NCBI RefSeq assembly: GCF_014190935.1
Contig: NZ_JACHVV010000003.1
Span: 124,001-188,000, forward strand
Source of the DNA: Chryseomonas sp014190935
Lineage (GTDB): Bacteria > Pseudomonadota > Gammaproteobacteria > Pseudomonadales > Pseudomonadaceae
DNA: 64,000 nucleotides
Reading direction: 5' to 3'
Below the pieces are notes generated by a model. It saw only the letters and a list, made by a program, of their open reading frames with translations. It made no database searches and was not told where the DNA came from. This document shows, in pieces, positions 10,605 through 19,589 of this stretch. Position 1 is the first letter of the stretch. Each line of letters starts with the position of its first letter. The translations under genes and the position numbers were made by a program.

Positions 10605-11077
10605 ACCGAAGCCAGACGCGGTTGCTGGTGCGAGGTGTGCAGCACCTCGATGAGGCAGTCTTCCAGCTCGAAGCGCTCGCGCAGGGTTTCGCCCAGCAGC
10701 TTGAGTTCGATGGTCAGCAGACCCGGGTCCCGGTAGGCGCCGCGCTCGAATCTGTCGTTGAAGTTCAGGGCGGCGTCGGTCAGGGCCTGCAGGCGCGGAT
10801 AGACGCTGTCAGCGAACTCGATGGCGCGCTCGTCCTGGAATTCCCGGGCTTCGGCCACCAGCTGCTCGTAGATCTCGAAATGCGCGGTGGACATGTAGTC
10901 GACCAGCATGTCGCAGAGTCGCTCCAGTTCACTGACCTCGCGCACCGGTCCCAGCAGGGGCTCCATGTCCAGGGTTTCGTAAGCGGTCACCAGCTCGCGG
11001 CGGGCAATCAGCCAGCGGTCGATCAGCTGGTGGACCCCACCCCAGCGTTCCTGGGCATTGCGGCAGGTTTCTAGCAT
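10601..11077 (-). CDS. algQ: Anti-sigma-70 factor AlgQ/Rsd
   Basis: 158 residues, the normal Rsd/AlgQ length. The diagnostic N-terminus MLETCRNAQERWGGVHQLIDRWL is followed by a helical bundle with ELERLCDMLVDYMSTAHFEIYEQL. Rsd binds region 4 of the housekeeping sigma factor and shifts RNA polymerase toward alternative sigma factors; in P. aeruginosa AlgQ also affects alginate and virulence-factor production. It begins at ATG 11077 and its stop overlaps that of the facing TIGR02444 gene. The FKBP and algP genes I recall in this neighbourhood in P. aeruginosa are absent here. Confidence 0.93.
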   Translation of the reverse strand: MLETCRNAQERWGGVHQLIDRWLIARRELVTAYETLDMEPLLGPVREVSELERLCDMLVDYMSTAHFEIYEQLVAEAREFQDERAIEFADSVYPRLQALTDAALNFNDRFERGAYRDPGLLTIELKLLGETLRERFELEDCLIEVLHTSHQQPRLASV

Positions 11078-11186
11078 GACGGCAGCTCTCTATACGGGCG
11101 AGACGGTCCGGGCGCGGGCGCCCGGGTGTTATCAGGAACTATACCGACATCGCCTCGCCAGGCGAGTGCCGTTGCTCGGAGAAAGC

Positions 11187-11672
11187 TCAGCGACGGCGGA
11201 AGACCTTGACCAGGCTCAGGGCCATGAGCAGCACGAAGGCCAGCAGGCTCCATTCCGGGATGCTCAGACCGAACAGCGTCCAGTTGACCTCGGCGCAGTC
11301 GGCGGTGCCGTGCAGGACCAGGCGGATGATCTCCTGGAAGGGCAGCGCCTGCATCATGTAGTCCAGGCTCGGCAGGCAGGCCGCCAGCTCTTCCGCCGGG
11401 ACCGTCTGCAGATAGACCTGGCGGCCGGCGGTGGCGGCACCAGCGGCGGCCAGCAGCAGCAGGACCACGCCATAGATGCGCCGCCCGCGCTTGCCCGGTG
11501 CCTGGATGCCGGCGATCAGCGCCACCACCCCGACCAGGATGAAGAAGATCCGTTGCATGACGCACAGCGGGCACGGCTCGAGGCCGACCACGTGTTCGAG
11601 ATAGAGACCGACGCCCATGAGCACCGCGCAGGTGGCGGCCATGAACAGGAAGATGAAGCGGGGACTAGTCAC
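11187..11672 (-). CDS. dsbB: Disulfide bond formation protein B
   Basis: 161-residue inner-membrane oxidoreductase that re-oxidises DsbA using quinones. It has four hydrophobic segments, the first periplasmic cysteine pair as CPLC in HVVGLEPCPLCVMQR, and the second pair (AACLPS and TADCAE) in the long periplasmic loop. This is the homologue of the gene next to the hem operon in P. aeruginosa (dsbH). The GTG at 11672 is taken as start because GGAG lies about 12 bases upstream and the first membrane helix follows at once. An upstream extension to 11735 is possible but not supported. Confidence 0.9.
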   Translation of the reverse strand: MTSPRFIFLFMAATCAVLMGVGLYLEHVVGLEPCPLCVMQRIFFILVGVVALIAGIQAPGKRGRRIYGVVLLLLAAAGAATAGRQVYLQTVPAEELAACLPSLDYMMQALPFQEIIRLVLHGTADCAEVNWTLFGLSIPEWSLLAFVLLMALSLVKVFRRR

Positions 11673-11718
11673 GGACGCGCCGTCTCCAACAGGGAATTGG
11701 GACGTTACGGTAGTGAAA

Positions 11719-11745
11719 GCCCGGGCACCTTTCAAGGACCCGGGC
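11719..11745 (-). terminator. Hairpin between hemY and dsbB
   Basis: GCCCGGG (11719-11725) pairs perfectly with CCCGGGC (11739-11745); an inner CCTT/AAGG pairing extends the stem. Read on the minus strand it is followed by TTTC, a short T-run. It lies just after the hemY stop and could end or weaken haem-operon transcription before dsbB. Confidence 0.5.
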
Positions 11746-11760
11746 AGAGGAGGCGCCCCG

Positions 11761-12969
11761 TCAGACCCTGGGCGTCGGCAGCGAAGTGGTGTCGGACTCG
11801 CGCCATTGGCTCTGCAGAAGCTGCTGGCTGCGGTTCACATCGCCCAGCTGGATGGCCACCCGGGCCAGTTCGCCGGCGGTGACCGCGGACGGCCGCTGCG
11901 CCAGGCTGCGCTCCAGATATTCGCGCGCCTTGCCCCACAGCTGGTTGTTCATGCACAGCCGGCCCAGGGCCAGCAGCAGCACCGCATCCTGGGGTCTGTC
12001 CTTGAGCCAGCCCTCAGCGTGGTGCAGCGGGCGACTGGCGTCGCGCGGACGCAACTGACCATAGAGCTCGACCAGACGCTCGTCCCACTGGCGATTGAGG
12101 GTGATGTGCAGCACCTCTTCGGCCAGATCGTCGCGGCCGATGGCGCGCAGCTGACGGGCATAGGCCAGCACCACCGAGGCGTCGCCCTTGAGCGCCGTGG
12201 GCACCTGCTGCCACTGGGCGTCCACCGCCGATTCCGCGCCCTGGGCGGGCACCTCGTCGAGGGTGGCGATCCAGACCTTGCGCTCCAGATCATCCTGCTC
12301 CTGGGGTCGCAGTACCTGCTGCTTGCGCAATTGCGGCAGCAAGGCGATCAGCGCCGGCCAGTCGCGCAGGGTCACCTGCAGCCGCTGCAGTTGCAGCAAC
12401 ACCTCGCCATTCTTCGGATACTTGGCTTGCAACGGCGCCAGGCTGTCGCGGGCCTCCAGGTACTGGCCACGGTCGATCTGCAGCCGGGCCTGTTGCAGAC
12501 CGATGGCCAGCTCGGCCTGGGGCTCACGCTCACGGGCCTGGCGCAGCAAGCGGTCGCGTTCTTCCAGGTCACCCAGTTCATTGGCGGCGCGGGCGGCGCC
12601 CAGCAGCACGAACAGCGGCTGGTCGGCGTGCTCGGCGGCGCCTTTCAGGTGCTTGAGGGCACCGCTCCAGTTGCCTTCGGCCAGCTCCAGCTGACCCTTG
12701 TGGCGAGCCTGCTCCAGGCGGCGCTGGCGATTGTGCCGCGACCAGGGGTTGAGCACCTTGCCGGTCAGGCCCAGAGCGCCCAGCACCAGCTTGAGGATGT
12801 AGAGCGCCAGCCAGACGGCCACCAGCATGGCCAGGAAGGCCCAGAGACTCGATTCGTAGCGGAAGTTGCTGTAGGACAGCAGCACGTAGCCCGGCTCCTT
12901 GGCCAGCACCACGGCGACGCCCAGGCCGACGAGCAGGGCGAACAGGAACAGCAGGTACAGGCGCTTCAT
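11761..12969 (-). CDS. hemY: HemY family TPR membrane protein
   Basis: 402 residues: two N-terminal hydrophobic segments (about residues 3-23 and 41-65), then a tetratricopeptide-rich helical region, as in the proteobacterial HemY that accompanies hemC-hemD-hemX. The N-terminal SNFRYESSLW is typical. It is not the protoporphyrinogen oxidase of Gram-positives that shares the name; its precise role in haem metabolism is unresolved. The start ATG overlaps the hemX stop (ATGA at 12966-12969), marking a coupled operon. Confidence 0.92.
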   Translation of the reverse strand: MKRLYLLFLFALLVGLGVAVVLAKEPGYVLLSYSNFRYESSLWAFLAMLVAVWLALYILKLVLGALGLTGKVLNPWSRHNRQRRLEQARHKGQLELAEGNWSGALKHLKGAAEHADQPLFVLLGAARAANELGDLEERDRLLRQAREREPQAELAIGLQQARLQIDRGQYLEARDSLAPLQAKYPKNGEVLLQLQRLQVTLRDWPALIALLPQLRKQQVLRPQEQDDLERKVWIATLDEVPAQGAESAVDAQWQQVPTALKGDASVVLAYARQLRAIGRDDLAEEVLHITLNRQWDERLVELYGQLRPRDASRPLHHAEGWLKDRPQDAVLLLALGRLCMNNQLWGKAREYLERSLAQRPSAVTAGELARVAIQLGDVNRSQQLLQSQWRESDTTSLPTPRV

Positions 12970-14132
12970 GGGCGATTCTCCTGAGCCGCGCCGGCGGCGG
13001 CATTGTTCGGCTGGATTTGCTGACGCTGGGCGATGTAGGCCTGCAGCGCGGTCAGGGCCGGCGTCAGGTCAGGTGCCTCGAAGGTGACCGGACGCTCGGC
13101 CAGCTCCTGCAGGCGCAGCTTGACCGCACGGCTATCGGGATTCTGGTTGTTGAAGTGAGCGGCGAGGACGTCTTCGGCCTGCTCAATGGAGAGCCGATAG
13201 ACCTCCTGATTGCCGTTGAGCACGGCCCATTGCGCCTGCTCCAGCGCCAGGCTCATGGCCAGGCGCACCTGGGCGAGGGATTCCTCGGCCAGCAGCGGAC
13301 GAATCGGCTGATCGGCGGAAAAGTCGATGCGGAAGTAGCTGGAGATGCGCTGGCGGAAATCCTGCCACCACTGCTGCAGCGCATTGCTCGGCGGGACCGC
13401 GGCCTTTTCCACGCCGGGTTGGTCGGCCACCGTGGTAGAGAAGCGCGGCGGCAGGGGCTCCAGGCTCTGCACCTGATTGCGCAGCGAAGCCAGCTGGACG
13501 AATTGCCCGGTACGATCCAGGTCCGGCAGCTGACGCAGGGTCTGCTGGACATTGGCCAGCTGCTGGCGGGCGGCAAAGGCCGCCGGGTCGTTCTGCGCCT
13601 TGAGGATGTCATCGACGCCCTGCAACAGATTCTGGGCGCTGGGCACGTCCTGCAACGCGGTCATGCGCAGGGTGGCCATGCGCAGCAGGTGCTCGGCTTC
13701 GGTCAGGCGCCAGGCCTGGCGACTCTGGCCGACCACCTCCTTGAACTGTTCGGCGAGGTGCTGCTGGTCGCCCTGCAGCTCACCGAGCTGACGGCGGCGC
13801 TCTTCCAGCTCGTTGGCCGAGGGCAGGCGGCCCAGATCGGCACTCAACGCCTGGTTGCGATTTTCCAGCTGGCGCAGCTGGCTGCGCAGATCCTCGGCCT
13901 GGGCGGCCTGGCTCTGCTCGGCCTGACGCACCTGCTGCAGTTGCCAGACGCTCCAGCCGCCGACACCCAGGCCACCGGCGGCTACCAGCAGGGCCAGCAG
14001 CGCGAGGCCAGATCCCTTGCCCGAACCCCTGCGGCGCACGCCTGCCGGTGGCGGTGCCGGCGGCGGCGAGGCGGGAGTCACGACTGGATCGGGAGAGACG
14101 TCGTCGGCGCGGGGGGCTTGAGTTTCGCTCAC
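12966..14132 (-). CDS. hemX: HemX family protein (putative uroporphyrinogen-III C-methyltransferase)
   Basis: 388 residues. A Pro/Ala-rich cytoplasmic N-terminus (about 40 residues) leads to one membrane helix (GLALLALLVAAGGLGVGGW) and a long periplasmic coiled coil full of Q, L, E and R, ending in the conserved HemX domain (YFRIDFSADQPIRPLLAEES, then LRLQEL). Although often annotated as a methyltransferase, it lacks the SAM-binding motifs of SUMT, so it is better seen as an accessory membrane protein of unknown role. GTG 14132 is chosen from AAGGAATT just upstream. Confidence 0.9.
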   Translation of the reverse strand: MSETQAPRADDVSPDPVVTPASPPPAPPPAGVRRRGSGKGSGLALLALLVAAGGLGVGGWSVWQLQQVRQAEQSQAAQAEDLRSQLRQLENRNQALSADLGRLPSANELEERRRQLGELQGDQQHLAEQFKEVVGQSRQAWRLTEAEHLLRMATLRMTALQDVPSAQNLLQGVDDILKAQNDPAAFAARQQLANVQQTLRQLPDLDRTGQFVQLASLRNQVQSLEPLPPRFSTTVADQPGVEKAAVPPSNALQQWWQDFRQRISSYFRIDFSADQPIRPLLAEESLAQVRLAMSLALEQAQWAVLNGNQEVYRLSIEQAEDVLAAHFNNQNPDSRAVKLRLQELAERPVTFEAPDLTPALTALQAYIAQRQQIQPNNAAAGAAQENRP

Positions 14133-14149
14133 GGGAATTCCTTGTAGGG

Positions 14150-14908
14150 TCAATCCGGATGGTGATGGGCAAGCGCGGCGATCAAGGCGCTGGCGCTGGC
14201 GCCCTGGCACTCGATGATGAATTCGCAGCCGCTGGCGCGAGCCAGTTCGGCCACACGGGCGCTGGGTACCAGCAGGGGATAACGGCGCACCGCGGGCCAA
14301 TCCGCACCCGCACAGGCCTGCAGATGCGCGAAACCCTGCCCACTGCTGACCATGATGGCATTCAGGCGTTCCGCTGCCAGGGTCTCTAGGACCTGCCCTG
14401 CGGGGTACTCCGGGCACTGGCGGCGATAGAGTTCGAGCACCTCGACGCGGGCACCGCGGGCGGTGAGGGTTTCGACCAGCAGGTCGCGGCCGCCCTCGCC
14501 GCGCAGGAGCAGCACCTCGGGCTCCGGGCGCTGCAGGGCTTCCTGCAAGGCCGGCAGGGCCAGCAGGCCTTCGCTGTCCTCACGCTGGGGATGGTGCACG
14601 GGCAGTCCATAGTCTTCGAGTACCGCAGCGGTGGCCGCACCCACGGCGAACCAGGCCTGCAGCGGCGGTTGCGGCCAGTACCGATCGAGAGCGGCGAGGC
14701 CCAGGCGGGCCGCCGGCTTGCTCACCACCAGCACGGCGGCATAGCGATCGAGATCGAGCCAGAGCGAGCGCTGTTCGGGCGTTTCCGCCAGCGGCTGCAA
14801 GTCCAGCAAGGGCAGCCTGGCGGTGGCGATGCCCGCCTGGTCCAGGACGGCGGCAAGCGGTGGATTTTCCTCCGCCGGCCGGGTCAGCAGCAGCCGCCAG
14901 CCGCTCAT
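14150..14908 (-). CDS. hemD: Uroporphyrinogen-III synthase
   Basis: 252-residue cytosolic enzyme that closes and inverts hydroxymethylbilane to uroporphyrinogen III. HemD sequences are poorly conserved, but length, position between hemC and hemX, and motifs such as LLLTRPAEEN, LLLRGEGGRDLL, VLELYRR and MVSSGQGFAHL fit. The ATG at 14908 overlaps the hemC stop (ATGA at 14905-14908). Confidence 0.92.
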   Translation of the reverse strand: MSGWRLLLTRPAEENPPLAAVLDQAGIATARLPLLDLQPLAETPEQRSLWLDLDRYAAVLVVSKPAARLGLAALDRYWPQPPLQAWFAVGAATAAVLEDYGLPVHHPQREDSEGLLALPALQEALQRPEPEVLLLRGEGGRDLLVETLTARGARVEVLELYRRQCPEYPAGQVLETLAAERLNAIMVSSGQGFAHLQACAGADWPAVRRYPLLVPSARVAELARASGCEFIIECQGASASALIAALAHHHPD

Positions 14909-15843
14909 GATGCGCCGCTGGTCCCGTAGACGGCATCGAGGATGTCCTGGGCGCCCTGGGCGAGCAGGTCCTCGGCCACCGCCACGCCAAGGGTGGCGGG
15001 GTCGTTCAGCGGGCCGCGGGCCTCGGCGCGCAGCAGCAGGCCGCCATCGGGCTGGCCGACCAGACCGCGCAGCCAGAGCAGATCGCCCTGCTGCACGGCA
15101 TAGCAGGCGATGGGCACCTGGCAGCCGCCATTGAGACGGCGATTCAGGGCGCGCTCGGCAGCGACCCGGCGTTCGGTGTCGAAATGGTGCAGGGGTTCGA
15201 GCAGCGCATGGACCTCGGCATCGTCGGTCCGGCACTCGATGCCCACGGCGCCCTGGCCACCGGCCGGCAGGCTGTCTTCGACGGTCAGGTATTCGCGGAT
15301 GCGCGCGGCGAAGCCCAGGCGGATCAATCCGGCGGCGGCCAGGATGATGGCGTCGTAGCTGTCGGCATCGAGCTTGGCCAGGCGGGTGTTGACGTTGCCG
15401 CGCAGGAAGCGGATCTCCAGATCCGGGCGCAGGGCCAGCAACTGGGCCTGGCGTCTCAGGCTGGAGGTGCCCACCACGCTGCCCCGGGGCAATTCGGCAA
15501 GACCGCTGTAGCGATTGGAGACGAAGGCGTCGCGTGGGTCTTCCCGCTCGCAGATGGCGTACAGGCCGAGGCCTGCGGGAAACTCCATGGGTACGTCCTT
15601 CATGGAGTGCACGGCGATGTCGGCGCTGCCGTCGAGCAGGGCGTTTTCCAGTTCCTTGACGAACAGGCCTTTGCCACCGATCTTGGCCAGTGGCGCGTCG
15701 AGCAGCTTGTCGCCGCGACTGATCATCGGCAGCAGGCTCACCCGCAGACCCGGATGGGCCGCTTCGAGGCGATCCTTGACAAAGTTGGCTTGCCAGAGCG
15801 CCAGGGCACTCTGGCGCGTGGCGATACGAATTTCGCGGGGCAT
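14905..15843 (-). CDS. hemC: Porphobilinogen deaminase (hydroxymethylbilane synthase)
   Basis: Polymerises four porphobilinogen units into hydroxymethylbilane. Conserved motifs: REIRIATRQSALALWQA, GKGLFVKELE, ADIAVHSMKDVP, FLRGNVNTRLAKLD, and NGGCQVPI holding the cysteine that carries the dipyrromethane cofactor. The start is ambiguous: the ATG at 15843 gives the usual MPREIRI N-terminus (312 residues), but ATG 15849 and GTG 15858 are also in frame and no clear ribosome site decides between them. First gene of the leftward hemC-hemD-hemX-hemY set. Confidence 0.93.
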   Translation of the reverse strand: MPREIRIATRQSALALWQANFVKDRLEAAHPGLRVSLLPMISRGDKLLDAPLAKIGGKGLFVKELENALLDGSADIAVHSMKDVPMEFPAGLGLYAICEREDPRDAFVSNRYSGLAELPRGSVVGTSSLRRQAQLLALRPDLEIRFLRGNVNTRLAKLDADSYDAIILAAAGLIRLGFAARIREYLTVEDSLPAGGQGAVGIECRTDDAEVHALLEPLHHFDTERRVAAERALNRRLNGGCQVPIACYAVQQGDLLWLRGLVGQPDGGLLLRAEARGPLNDPATLGVAVAEDLLAQGAQDILDAVYGTSGAS

Positions 15844-15881
15844 GGGCATTACCGGCACGTCAGGACGTCAGATTGCCGGCC

Positions 15882-15890
15882 ATGATAGCA
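15882..15890 (-). promoter_or_regulatory. Extended -10 promoter element of hemC
   Basis: On the minus strand this reads TGCTATCAT, an extended -10 (TGn plus TATCAT, 5 of 6 matches to TATAAT). It would start transcription about 35-40 bases before hemC. The identical nonamer lies before argH. No convincing -35 is visible, which is normal for extended -10 promoters. Confidence 0.5.
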
Positions 15891-15894
15891 AATC

Positions 15895-15926
15895 GACCGG
15901 CGCCGCTTTCGCGCTACGCGCCGGTC
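15895..15926 (-). terminator. Terminator of algZ-algR
   Basis: Perfect 9-bp arms GACCGGCGC (15895-15903) and GCGCCGGTC (15918-15926), with a nested CGC-gaaa-GCG tip, followed on the minus strand by GATTTG. It lies just after the algR stop and just before the hemC promoter, so it should separate the two units. Confidence 0.65.
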
Positions 15927-15943
15927 GTCGGCCCAGGCGCGCG

Positions 15944-16690
15944 TCAGATGCTGTGCATCAGGCGGCGCACACCGGCCACATGGCGGCGGCTGACGGTCAG
16001 GGCGTCGCCGTTCATGCCCTTGAGGAACAGCTGGAAGTGACCCAGGGGCGTCCGCTGCAACCGCTCAATGCGCTCGCGGGAAACCAGCGCGTTGCGGTGG
16101 ATGCGCACGAAGCGCTCGCCGAATTCGTCTTCCAGCGCCTTGAGCGGCTCGTCCAGCAGCACCTCGCCACCGGAATGCCGGAGGGTCACGTACTTGTGGT
16201 CGGCGATGAAGTAGACCACGTCGTCCAGCGGGATCAGTTCGATACCCTTGCGGGTCCGGGCGCTGATGTGGCTGCGCGGGCCCGGACCACCGCTGGCCGG
16301 CGGCTTGGTCAGGGCGGCCAGCTGCATCCGGTTGGGTCGCTGGGCCTTGCCCAGGGCGGCCGCCAGGTCCTCCTGTCGCACCGGCTTGACCAGATAGCCC
16401 ACGGCGCTGACCTGGAAGGCGTCGAGCGCGTATTCGTCGTGGGCGGTCACGAAGATCACCGCGGGCGGCGATTCGCGTTCGCAGAGACGCGCTGCCACCT
16501 GCAGACCGTCCAGACCCGGCATGCGGATGTCGAGCAGGACGATATCGGGCTTGAGGTTTTCAACCAAAGCGAGGGCTTCCTCACCGTTGGTGGCTGTTGG
16601 CTCCAGGGCGGTATAACCGTCCAGTTGCCCCACCAGACGGGCCAGACGCTCGCGCGCCAAGGGTTCGTCATCGACGATCAGGACATTCAT
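15944..16690 (-). CDS. algR: LytTR-type response regulator AlgR
   Basis: 248 residues. An N-terminal receiver domain (acidic pocket VDDE, phospho-acceptor in IVLLDIRMPG, TAHDEYAL, YLVKPV) is followed by a C-terminal LytTR DNA-binding domain (VYFIADHKYVTLRH, ERFVRIHRNALVS, VSRRHVAGVRRLM). In P. aeruginosa AlgR controls alginate genes, type IV pilus assembly and virulence. It lies 4 bases after the algZ stop, so the cognate histidine-kinase-like partner is co-transcribed. Confidence 0.95.
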   Translation of the reverse strand: MNVLIVDDEPLARERLARLVGQLDGYTALEPTATNGEEALALVENLKPDIVLLDIRMPGLDGLQVAARLCERESPPAVIFVTAHDEYALDAFQVSAVGYLVKPVRQEDLAAALGKAQRPNRMQLAALTKPPASGGPGPRSHISARTRKGIELIPLDDVVYFIADHKYVTLRHSGGEVLLDEPLKALEDEFGERFVRIHRNALVSRERIERLQRTPLGHFQLFLKGMNGDALTVSRRHVAGVRRLMHSI

Positions 16691-16694
16691 AAGC

Positions 16695-17771
16695 TCAGGC
16701 TTCCCGCATGAGTCGCTCGCATGGATAGCGAAGAGACGTTGTATGCCGCTGGTCGCGGCGTTCGATTTTGAGACTCGCAGCTGGTCCGAAAAGTGCCGTC
16801 AATCGCGCCTCGATATTGCTTAAAGCTTGACGGGTGCCCTTGGGTGGGCGTGGCTGCTGCTCTACCTCCGGGTCATAGGGGTTGCTGATGACCAGTTCGA
16901 ACACCCCGTCCCGGTAGGTGGCGAAGATGGTGACCAGCCCCCCTTCGATGCGTGGCGCGACGCCATAGATCAGGGCGTTTTCCAGCAGCGGCTGCAACGT
17001 CAGCTGGGGAATCGGCAGGTCGGCCGGTACCCCGTCCACGTCCCATTGCAGTTGCAGGCGATCGCCCAGGCGTAGGCGCTCGATCTCCAGATAGCGCCGT
17101 GACAGCTCCAGCTCCTGGGACCAGCGTACCTTGGTGCCGGGCTGGGCCAGGCTGGCGCGGAACAAGGCCGAAAGGTCCAGTACCGCGCGCTCGGCCTTGT
17201 CCGCATCCAGGGCGATGAGACTGGCGATGCTGTTCAGGCTGTTGAACAGGAAATGCGGGCGGATGCGCGCCTGCAGGGACTCGATACGTGCGTGCAGTTC
17301 GGCCTGCTGCTGGCGGCGCCACTGGCTCTGCAGCCAGAAGTAGCGCAGCAGCAGCATGGACATGATCAGGGCGATCAGCGCGTGTCTCATGTACAGCCGC
17401 ACCTCGCCGACCCGCTGCAGCGGTCCGGCCAGCTGCAGCCAGTCGGCCACCAGGGTGCAGAGCAGCGTCAGGGCCACCACGATGGCGCAGCAGAAGCCGC
17501 CCGCCACCACCGGTCTATGGCGTGCCAGCCAGGGCCGCAGGCGGCAGAGCAGCGCCGCTGACAGCAGCACGATCCACTGCACGAACAGCGACACCAGCGC
17601 CAGGCGGATCCAGTTGAACTGCAGAGTAAAGGGTTCTGCCAGCACCAGCACGAGGACCAGCAGCTCGGCCAGCACCACCAGCACGAGCAGGGCTTCCGGT
17701 TCGCAGAGCGCCGGGACGAAGAAGTCGTCGACCTTGACCGGTCGGGGAGTTTTGCGGCGTTCGAGTATCAT
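16695..17771 (-). CDS. algZ: Sensor histidine kinase AlgZ (FimS)
   Basis: 358 residues. Four to five hydrophobic segments in the first 160 residues are followed by a His-kinase domain of the LytS class: the H-box RIRPHFLFNSLNSIASLI carries the phospho-accepting histidine and LLENALIYGVAP is the N-box. Like P. aeruginosa FimS it is an unorthodox kinase in which some ATP-binding motifs are hard to see. It pairs with AlgR directly downstream. The start at ATG 17771 has little ribosome-site support but gives the expected length. Confidence 0.92.
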   Translation of the reverse strand: MILERRKTPRPVKVDDFFVPALCEPEALLVLVVLAELLVLVLVLAEPFTLQFNWIRLALVSLFVQWIVLLSAALLCRLRPWLARHRPVVAGGFCCAIVVALTLLCTLVADWLQLAGPLQRVGEVRLYMRHALIALIMSMLLLRYFWLQSQWRRQQQAELHARIESLQARIRPHFLFNSLNSIASLIALDADKAERAVLDLSALFRASLAQPGTKVRWSQELELSRRYLEIERLRLGDRLQLQWDVDGVPADLPIPQLTLQPLLENALIYGVAPRIEGGLVTIFATYRDGVFELVISNPYDPEVEQQPRPPKGTRQALSNIEARLTALFGPAASLKIERRDQRHTTSLRYPCERLMREA

Positions 17772-17844
17772 GGAGGCAGTGTGGGTCAGATACCACTCGT
17801 CGGCAAGTCGGCTCCGTTGAATCGGGCCGGCACCCCCTCGGGAC

Positions 17845-17853
17845 TGCTATCAT
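17845..17853 (+). promoter_or_regulatory. Extended -10 promoter element of argH
   Basis: TGCTATCAT, 46 bases before the argH start: an extended -10 with TATCAT matching 5 of 6 consensus bases. A TTGAAT at 17817 is too far away to be its -35. The same nonamer precedes hemC on the other strand. Confidence 0.5.
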
Positions 17854-17899
17854 CGGCCCTCTCCTATCCTTACCGACAAGCCCAGCAGCAGGCCGATCC

Positions 17900-19294
<1,395 letters not shown>

Positions 19295-19307
19295 CGCCCG
19301 CCACTGC

Positions 19308-19346
19308 GCTTGCTCGCCCACCCCGCCGCGGTGCGGGTGAGCAAGC
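19308..19346 (+). terminator. Hairpin after argH
   Basis: GCTTGCTC (19308-19315) pairs with GAGCAAGC (19339-19346), with further partial pairing of a CCC/GGG block inside. It starts 14 bases after the argH stop. There is no T-run, so termination strength is uncertain. Confidence 0.45.
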
Positions 19347-19558
19347 CGCCTGTCAAAGACCCACCCTTGCCGCTCATCGGCAGCGCGAACAAGCGCGAGT
19401 GCTCGCTCCACCGTGCCGCAGACGCCTGGTCCGACGGCAAGGGCTCTAGGCCGGGATTCTTTGCGCAAGGAGCCTGAAAGCCTGTCCGACAAGCGCCGAC
19501 CAGCCGTTGATAGGTACGACGACTGGTGCTCAGGAAGGAGACCCGGCAGCCGATACTG

Positions 19559-19589
19559 GAGACTTGACCAGCCGTCCGAGTCAAGTCTC
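19559..19589 (+). promoter_or_regulatory. Inverted repeat abutting the GH114 start codon
   Basis: GAGACTTGA (19559-19567) and TCAAGTCTC (19581-19589) are perfect 9-base complements separated by 13 bases, and the right arm touches the ATG at 19590. No ribosome binding site lies between arm and start; the nearest AAGGAG is about 50 bases upstream. It may be a protein operator or an RNA hairpin that blocks initiation. Confidence 0.5.
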
